NCBI GenBank assembly: GCA_030248135.1
Contig: JASANC010005427.1
Location: 87,999-151,998 of the forward strand
Reading direction: 5' to 3'
Origin: Theristus sp. LFF4_11
Taxonomy: Eukaryota > Nematoda > Chromadorea > Monhysterida > Xyalidae
DNA: 64,000 nt
The notes beneath the pieces were generated by a model. It was given only the letters and a program-made list of their open reading frames with translations, was not told the origin of the DNA and made no database searches. Shown here one piece after another: positions 58,001 to 64,000 of the stretch (position 1 is the first letter of the stretch; the number at the start of each line of letters is the position of its first letter). The position numbers and the translations under genes are program-made.

Positions 58001-60637
58001 GACCTGCCACTCAATGCGGCTGTGGATGTAAAAGGAAACTAATTTCAAGCTGCATGTGGTAATTCAGAATAGCCTAAGTGACCCGGCCTAATTTAGGGGA
58101 ATCAAATCCCGTTTGAATTCCCGCGTCGTGCATGAGACTGCTTACCCATCTATGCACGCATTGAGATGCAGGACCAAAATAAAAGATAGTATGTATTGTA
58201 AGTAAAAAAAAACTGAAAACACCGCTAACCAGTCTGATATGGCGCGCAATCTTGTCACCGAACGCGAACGGCACCGATGGACGATTTGCATTCTTTCGAG
58301 CATCCGATTCATCGTTGCAGTACAGTCCCGGAAGGTTGTCGTGAACGAATCTGATGGTGTGTGTCAAAAAAGATTGTTGTCGGATTCGGAACTGGAACTA
58401 CCGCAAAACAAAGATTCAAGAACATTCAAGTTGCTTGCCGTGTCCGTCCAGCACGTAACGCTTGCTCTGCAAAACTGGTGCCTGTTCGCTGTTGGAAATT
58501 GTGAATCGCGGTTGCGATCGTGATCACCGCGTCGTGCAGCAGCGCAGCGCCGACCTGATTGCGTCAAAAATAAAGAAAACCACGAAAACAAAACTAGAAT
58601 GCCACTTGATTTGAACAGTTGGAAAAACAGTAAAGAAATGCCACCACTTCATACCGTGACTTCGGGGTCTCCAACGACGTGTTGTTCACCGTCGCCATGA
58701 ACGTTGCCATTTTCCACACCAAACTGAACTAAATCGGTCAAGTCCGGCGAGCCATGCAACACTCGTCTCACCAAATCGTTCAGTTCATCAGCAAATTCGT
58801 CGAAAAAACTGCTGCGGCGATGGACAATGTCGAAGGCGGTTAAATTGAGAAAGCGCTCGCGCATTATAGCGAGATCGGATGGCGTGACACCCTGAATTGT
58901 GTTTGCCAGTGTGTGTGTGAGAGAGTGCAAACTGAAAGGAATCGTTAAGTTTATACAAGTAACTAACAAAATCAGCAAAAACGTAGTGAAATCGTTGCGG
59001 CGTCTGCAACGAGACGCTTTCAAAGGCGGACAGAAATTTGCGTTGTCGCTCTCGATTTGAGATTTGCACAATGATGTGATATAGTCGTTGTCGGAAACTG
59101 AAACACACTGGAAATAGGCATTAAATTACGTTTGCTTTACCTGAACTAAATTGGTGAACTCTTGTCAAGCCAATAAAGTTACATTTTTGTTTTTGTTTTA
59201 CGTTACCTTGTCACATTATAACGGATCCGGTGGAAATCGCTGAGAAACTCCGCAAATTCCATCGCGTCCTCTGGAATTAAAACGACCTCTGTGCGATAGA
59301 TGACGTCGATGGGCGTGATTCGATCCAAATGGTCGTACACATTTTGAAGATTGTAGGCTGCTGCAACATAATATGTTCCAGTAAGTTCATGGTTGTTGAG
59401 CAAGTGACCCAAATAGTGCTCGATTGTCGGTTCTTCACTCGCTAAAACTTGAGAATTTGAATTTGCTGACTTCTTGTCCGACAATCGCAAAATTTTGCAG
59501 CACAAATCCGCCCACCCGACCGACCATCAACGCCATCCTGCATGAAAATCACGGTCGTCCAATTGTTGAACACCATCCATTCGGCGATCAGTTTATGGTT
59601 CGGTGGTCGTATCGAGACGGAGAACTTTGACATTCTGTTGTTTTTGGTTGCCAGTTTTGTCGGCAAATGCATGTCGACAAACGGAATCTGCAGGCGACTC
59701 GCGGTGCTGTCGTACGCAGCGATCGTGGACGATGCCGACGAGGCCACGGTGGCCATCAGGCCGTGTTGCACTTGCGCACAGACTGAGACAATGACAAACG
59801 TTCACGTCACAGGCACACTGTTGGATGTATGCAATTTGACTAGTGAACAATTGACTAGTGATGTATGCAATTCAATTTGCATATGAATTTGGCATGCCGA
59901 TTGGCTGCCTCGAGCTGGGCAGGACCAATCAGTGAGCCCAGTACTATAAATCACTAAATCTGATTCAGTTTGGCTCCAGTCGGTTACACTTGCATAAAAT
60001 GCGCTTTTCGGTGACAAAAACGAAACAAACTAACAGCGGAATGAGATCAGCGTAGATCAGATCCAAAGACAACGTAGAAAACATCATGCCATTACCGGTG
60101 GACGCAACTGAATATTGATCGACAACATTGGTATCAGCGTTGAACGTCTTGATTGCAGTGTCCAGTACAAACGGTCGATCTGGTCGATTGTTGAACAGCC
60201 GCTGTGTTGCGTCGATGCTGAGACGCGTGTTCAACTCGAGGTCGTTTTTGATGAAGACGCCTGCCTTTCAAATGTTATTATCTTTTACTTTGGTTCTGAG
60301 GTTCAATGCACGCATAGATTCGTAAACAGTTTTATGCATGACGCGGGAATTCAAACGCATTGAGTCACAGAACCCAAAAAAAGTTTGTCAAATTTCAAAC
60401 ATTCTCATTCTGGTATACAAGTACGATTATCATATCGTAAGGCTGTGACCCAATGAACAAATCGCCAATCAATCGCTCACCGATTGGATAAGTAGCCTCG
60501 GATGCAAATCGTCTCGGATTCTGCTGCCGTCGCATTGCGAAACTCGCTTGTACAAAACTGACTAAAATCGCGACACCGCACAGAATTTTGGAGCAAATTA
60601 TCATTTTTTTACGCAACTTTTTGCATTTGATTCTCAT
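52095..60637 (-). CDS. ionotropic glutamate receptor (AMPA/kainate type)
   Basis: Exons from N to C: an amino-terminal domain on 60260-60096, 59782-59525, 59441-59207, about 59093-58985, 58891-58655, 58554-about 58440, 58350-58230 and 57946-57818. S1 is on 56259-56157 (KLRVVTIL), 56072-56028 and 55863-55713 ([27 protein letters not shown]). M1 end and pore loop are on 54785-54622 ([21 protein letters not shown]). M3 is on 54458-54260 ([20 protein letters not shown]). S2 is on 54184-54074, 53984-53848 and 53699-53570. M4 is on 53451-53332. The tail is on 52566-52432 and 52181-52095, ending TEV, a class I PDZ-ligand form. Forms cation channels at excitatory synapses. A signal-peptide exon starting at 60637 is likely but does not join in phase to 60260. 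No exon for the second half of S1 and most of M1 was found between 55713 and 54785. Confidence 0.85.
55305..55395. mobile_element. MITE family 1, copy 4
   Basis: Left arm tatgaagcagtatctagtgac and right arm gtcactaaatactgcttcat form the family hairpin; outer ends are eroded. It lies in the receptor intron where an M1 exon would be expected. Confidence 0.85.
56557..56823 (-). CDS. small Gly-rich protein, nested gene copy 1
   Basis: An intronless frame of 88 codons from ATG 56823 to TGA 56557. The protein begins [20 protein letters not shown], has a Gly-rich centre, then [14 protein letters not shown], a Gly/Ala/Pro/Arg region and the C terminus DKSCYM. It is nearly identical to the plus-strand copy at 57273-57566 and shares its TATA arrangement, which makes both credible genes despite small size. 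There is no signal peptide or membrane segment. The repeated SCY at both ends is distinctive. No family is recognised. It is nested in an intron of the glutamate receptor gene, on the same strand as the host. Confidence 0.85.
   Translation of the reverse strand: MTSCYMALPGNPQLGGAKEDTAAGVNPAQTKPSGGGGGYAGNVGGGQQQFMAEWDLGEGGVATAAPRGGAGGVSPQRPPASGDKSCYM
56955..56962 (-). promoter_or_regulatory. TATA box of nested copy 1
   Basis: TATAAAAG on the minus strand about 130 bp upstream of the ATG at 56823, mirroring the spacing in copy 2. Confidence 0.65.
57147..57154 (+). promoter_or_regulatory. TATA box of nested copy 2
   Basis: TATAAAAA on the plus strand about 120 bp upstream of the ATG at 57273. 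The two TATA boxes face away from each other within a 450-bp divergent promoter region. Confidence 0.65.
57273..57566 (+). CDS. small Gly-rich protein, nested gene copy 2
   Basis: An intronless frame of 97 codons from ATG 57273 to TGA 57566. It starts [20 protein letters not shown] and ends [11 protein letters not shown]. It differs from copy 1 mainly by a longer Gly/Tyr/Ser-rich insert (SGGYS then a run of nine Gly) and a few substitutions. Coding DNA is highly similar while flanks are much less so. It is transcribed opposite to the host receptor gene and head-to-head with copy 1. Low-complexity Gly richness and terminal Cys-Tyr pairs could suit a cross-linked or assembling structural protein, but that is only a guess. 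Confidence 0.85.
   Translation: MTSCYLALPGNPQLGGAKEDTAAGVNPAQTKPSGGYSGGGGGGGGGVYAGNMGGGQQQFIAEWDLGEGGVATAAPRGGAGGVSPQRPPPSADKSCYM
58110..58188 (-). repeat. short dispersed repeat, copy A
   Basis: On the minus strand this ~79-bp segment (tatctttta...gcatagat...gacgcgggaattcaaacg) matches copy B at 60279-60357 at roughly 80%. It lies in a glutamate receptor intron. A weak tRNA-like appearance (gcgggaattcaaac near the 3' end) suggests a tRNA-derived SINE, unproven. Confidence 0.7.
60279..60357 (+). repeat. short dispersed repeat, copy B
   Basis: Plus-strand counterpart of copy A, in the intron just upstream of exon 60260-60096 of the same gene, in opposite orientation. Confidence 0.7.
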
Positions 60638-60708
60638 TTTACCAGCAAATCCGGCTGGTGCAGTCAGACACCAATGGTGCAATTTTGACTGAACAGAGTC
60701 ACGCATAC

Positions 60709-60893
60709 CTAATTCGATTGTCTCGCACGGTCGCTGTTGGATACATGACGAAATTGCTCAGATCTAGCAGTTTTTCAGTCTCCACAACGCTTGAAGTGTG
60801 ATTCCAGCAACGTCCATAAAAAACGCAAACGGCTCTCTCCGCATGCGTGTTCAGATGATATTCAGAATCAAATTCCGTGCTGTCGGTCGTTGC
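60709..60893 (-). other. unassigned exon-like segment
   Basis: An open minus-strand segment has a good acceptor (cctttcag) and donor (gtatgc). It encodes about 61 residues with ERAVCVFYGRCWNHTSSVVE and LLDLSNFVMYPTATVRD. It could be an upstream exon of the glutamate receptor or part of a small separate gene; phase does not settle it. Confidence 0.35.
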
Positions 60894-61498
60894 CTGAAAG
60901 GAGAACACAGCCAGAAAACACACACGCTAACGAGTCTGCTTTACACCGATGGGACCAGCAGGCATCAAAGAAACGACAAATCCCATCAGATACGATTTTC
61001 TGATATTTTGATTTCTGCATTCCAGCGAGATATAGCGTCTTTTTTTCAGTGGAGTGCGCAATTTCGTTGTGCGAAGTGGCACTTATTTACGTTTGCGGAA
61101 AATGGTTCTCTTTTGAGTCAGTTTCGTCTTTCGTCTCATTTTATTTTACCGAACTGCCATTTGCAAGTACGTCCACTTCACAAATCCTCAGCAAAATACA
61201 ATCCATCATCAAGTATAACACATGTACATCGTGATTTGATTTGAGATTCAAAAGCACGCCAAGTCAGAAATAAATCGTATCACAGACGTCTTTTCGGTTA
61301 TCACAAAAATCACGAATTCGAAAACTACAACAAAGCGATTATTTTGTTTCGACCAGCAAAGACGAACAAGACAAGACAGCAAGTGCCTTTAAACAAAATT
61401 CAAAAAAGCATGGCATCATGAAAGAACGAGCACGAATATCGATTTGATAAAGCGAAGCAACTGAATGAGAATCTCAATAAATAAGGACCTTAAAAATC

Positions 61499-62636
61499 TC
61501 ATCCACTGTTGTTCGTTTGTTGATTCGCCAGCAGAAATGCACATGACGATTCCGGATCAATGTTTTGTGAACTGTTCGCGCATTCCCCCACTTCCACCGT
61601 GACTTCCTTCATTTCCTGCAGCACACCCTGCTCATCAGCATCATCAGCCTCTTTCAGTCCACCATTTTGCAGTTCACCCGCATTCCTTGTCTCCACGCCG
61701 TCGTTGTTGTTCGCTTGTCGACGCAAAATCGGCCGCTTCAAGAGCGGCCTAAAATTCGGCCAACGCAACTGACAGGCAGAAGCGGGCGACGGGCCGAAAC
61801 GGGCCAACAGAGCACAGAAGTAGAAGGTGGCCAGGATCCAGCTGGTCGCTGACATCAGCATCATGAACAGACCGATTTGGTAGTACGCGTACGTGGTCGA
61901 CGGTGCCATCGCGAGGCCGGCTGGGCAGTAATAAAATTAAATTAAGGCGGAAACAACATTTAGTTTTTCGTCCGTACGCACAAACGTCGTTCTAAATCCC
62001 ATGCGCAAACTAATCGTGTCCGTAATGCATTAAGATAGCACACACGACACGATTTCTAAATCGCGTGGCCATTTTTTACGTGTCGTGTCCGTGCGTAAGC
62101 ACAAAAAAACTAATTTTTTAAACGCGCCTTTAGGGGAGACAATAAAAATCAACAACCTAGCACAGTAGGGTGCTCTATGAAATGAATACTCACCCCCCCC
62201 CCCCGCGAATAGCATTGATTGGCCACTCATTCGCACGAACCGAAACTGCTAGAAACCCACCAATTAGATGGTCAAGAGAAAGAAAAAGCAACTCGAAACA
62301 GAACAGTTCTCTTAGTCTGTCAGTCAATCAAATATCGGTTTTGTGTAACAGACCGACTCTGAGTAAAATTTCGATTTCTAGCCCTTTACCAATCATTAGC
62401 CGCACTCACCAGAGAACGTGCTGACACAGGCCATAAAGATGGGCACCCCAACAGCAGCGAGTGCCTGTGCGACGCGGGTCCGTCGGTCGGACGCGCGTGA
62501 CTCGCAGTAGGCGACCGCGTAGTGCAGCGTGAAGTCGAAGCTGAGGCCGATCGCGAGGATGATGATCGTAGACTCGAGCACACTCAGCTCCCAGCCGAAC
62601 AGAGTCAAGATGGCGACGACGCACACGATGGTCGCT
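61499..62636 (-). CDS. Dispatched/Patched-family transporter, C-terminal part
   Basis: Two exons join in phase: 62636-62410 and 61920-61499 (stop at 61499-61501). The translation has IVCVVAILTLFGWELSVLES, IIILAIGLSFDFTLHYAVAY and TFSAGLAMAPSTTYAYYQIG, followed by LFMMLMSATSWILATFYFCA. These are the last four or so transmembrane segments of an RND-type protein; the SFD...H pattern in TM10 resembles Dispatched. A charged tail follows. Dispatched proteins release lipid-modified Hedgehog ligands, and in nematodes the related CHE-14 acts in apical epithelial secretion. The upstream three quarters of the gene is not visible between 62637 and 64000, so it is either beyond the satellite or lost. A MITE sits in the intron. 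Confidence 0.8.
61945..62129. mobile_element. MITE family 2, complete copy
   Basis: The 185-bp element is flanked by TTA (61942-61944 and 62130-62132). Ends aggcggaaacaacatttag and ctaattttttaaacgcgcct are inverted repeats. The interior shows further inverted matches (cgtccgtacgcac versus gtgcgtaagcac). It lies in the intron of the Dispatched-like gene. The 3-bp TTA duplication suggests the PIF/Harbinger type. Confidence 0.87.
62192..62205. repeat. poly-C run
   Basis: About 14 consecutive C in the intron of the Dispatched-like gene; its length is prone to sequencing error. Confidence 0.8.
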
Positions 62637-62961
62637 GCACAGTCGAAACGGGGCGGGCAGTTACGGTCCGGGGATTATCATGCGGATGCGCGAGCGAGCG
62701 CCAGCGAGCGGACAGCGCATCACGCATAATATGAGCCGTTATCCGCTCGCGCGCTTTTTTCAAATTTGCTCGCTGCGTCCAGCGAGCATAGTATAAGCCA
62801 CAAACTTGGTTCCGTGCACACGAAACGAACACCCAAAGTTGTGCTTGGAGCCGCGAAAAAAATTTTTTCCGACTACTTTTCATACGCTGTAGACATGAAA
62901 AACCTATTCTGAAAACAGTGTTACTTCTTTCCCTTTGTCCTTTTTTTTCAGGTATGTAATC

Positions 62962-63300
62962 AACATGTGTTCGCCCTTTCAATTTTTGCCTGCGACACTT
63001 TCACATTCGAACAAAAATGTTCCCTGGGGTAATTCCATCCGGAGATTTTGAAAATTGGGTTAATTTTTTACCCCGACCCTGTTTTTGGGTAAAAATTGGG
63101 CATTTTTAAAAGTTCGGAGGGTTTTCACCTGGTTTTAAGTGTTCGCCCTTTCAATTTTTAGCTGGGACACTTTCACAGTTGAACAAAAATGTTTCCTAGG
63201 GTAATTTCATCCGTATTTTTTGAAAATTAAGTTTATTTTTTTGCCCGGGCACTTTTTTAAGTCAAAATTGTGCATTTTTGAAAGTTCGTAGCATTTTGAC
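62962..63300. repeat. two diverged copies of a ~170-bp unit
   Basis: Both copies begin gtgttcgccctttcaatttt (62970 and 63140 area) and share acactttcaca, gaacaaaaatgtt, gggtaatt and ttgaaaatt. They are clearly related but diverged, and border the satellite. Confidence 0.85.
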
Positions 63301-63375
63301 TGAGTATCAGTTTTTCACTCTTACAAATTTTGTCTGAGCTACAAAAAATAATAGGAAAAAGGTCTAGTCCGTAGT

Positions 63376-64000
63376 AATTCAATGCGCTGATCACGGATTT
63401 TGGGTTAGTTTTCTTACGTGAGCAACTCTAGATGCTGAATCGTGACGATTTCCGGCGAATCGGCCGTGGAAATCGGCGAAATCGGTCCAGAAATGAAAAA
63501 CAAGAAAACCATGTTTTCCAGTGTAATTCAATGCGCTGATCACGGATTTTGGGTTAGTTTTCTTATGTGAGCAACTCTAGATACCGAATCGTGACGATTT
63601 CGGGCGAATCGGCCGTCGAAATTAGCGAAATCGGTCCAGAAACGAAAAACAAGAGAAGGGTGTTTTCCAGGGTAATTCAATGCGCTGATCACGGATTTTG
63701 GGTTAGTTTTCTTACGTGAGCAACTCTAGATACTGAATCGTGACGATTTCGGGCGAATCGGCCGTCGAAATTGGCGAAATCGGTCCAGAAACGAAAAACA
63801 AGAAAAGGGTGTTTTCCATGGTAATTCAATGCGCTGATCACGGTTTTTGGGTTAGTTTTTTATGTAAGCAACTCTAGATGCTGAATCGTGACGATGTCGG
63901 GCGAATCGGCCGTGGAAATCGGCGAAATCGGTCCAGAAACGAAAAACAAGAAAAAGGTGTTTTCCAGGGTAATTCAATGCGCTGATCACGAATTTTGGGT
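63376..64000. repeat. 149-bp tandem satellite, runs off the window
   Basis: The word aattcaatgcgctgatcac starts at 63376, 63525, 63674, 63823 and 63971, giving periods of 149, 149, 149 and 148 bp. Units share ttttgggttagtttt, gcaactctagat, gaatcgtgacgat and gaaatcggtccagaaa and look at least 90% identical. No coding frame runs through. Confidence 0.95.

Noticed and set aside
62605..62982. 125-codon minus-strand frame upstream of the Dispatched-like exon
   Set aside because: It has no transmembrane or RND features, and the acceptor at 62637 shows that it is intronic.

Overview
The window is nuclear DNA of a small-bodied animal. Every gene is split by introns (mostly 50-700 bp, acceptors often tttcag), with GC-rich exons and AT-rich introns. 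A cuticlin-type ZP gene, two TWK-type two-pore potassium channels, a Dispatched-like gene and dense ionotropic-receptor genes point to an ecdysozoan worm. A nematode is most likely; a nematomorph or tardigrade is not excluded. A PIWI-clade Argonaute is present, which narrows the choice because many nematode lineages are reported to lack PIWI. Gene models were made by hand from frame continuity, splice-site dinucleotides and recalled family motifs. Exon ends are therefore proposals, and no database search was run.

Layout. 1-6.6 kb, minus strand: three close housekeeping genes, METTL17 (with a ~890-bp GT microsatellite in one intron), PHPT1 and ALKBH4. 8.8-16.6 kb, plus: a PIWI gene whose first visible intron carries a complete-ended hAT element with an exact 8-bp target duplication. 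18.5-20.8 kb, minus: an inducible cytosolic HSP70 with a TATA box and three perfect heat-shock elements. 21.8-29.2 kb, plus: a large protein with an N-terminal chromodomain and five U1/matrin-type zinc fingers, an architecture I do not recognise. 30.0-31.5 kb, minus: a divergent ionotropic receptor. 32.0-35.0 kb, plus: an RS-domain nuclear protein. 37.7-39.96 kb (plus) and 41.0-45.1 kb (minus): two convergent two-pore K+ channels separated by a mariner-type remnant. 46.9-49.4 kb, minus: a cuticlin. 50.5-51.1 kb, minus: a small secreted cysteine-rich protein. 52.1-60.6 kb, minus: an AMPA/kainate-type glutamate receptor gene, one intron of which hosts two divergent, nearly identical glycine-rich small genes. 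61.5-62.6 kb, minus: the 3' end of a Dispatched-like gene. The right edge runs into a 149-bp satellite.

Themes. Several genes act in neuronal excitability and sensing (two K+ channels, one glutamate receptor, one divergent ionotropic receptor), but nothing shows they are co-regulated. PIWI and the chromodomain/zinc-finger gene are candidate silencing factors that lie near each other, separated by HSP70. Introns are heavily colonised by short non-autonomous transposons: two TTA/TAA-flanked MITE families, plus hAT and mariner remnants. The items most worth a second look are the nested divergent glycine-rich gene pair, the chromodomain/multi-zinc-finger protein, the altered PIWI catalytic site, the arginine in one K+ channel selectivity filter, and the receptor gene with no visible M1 exon.
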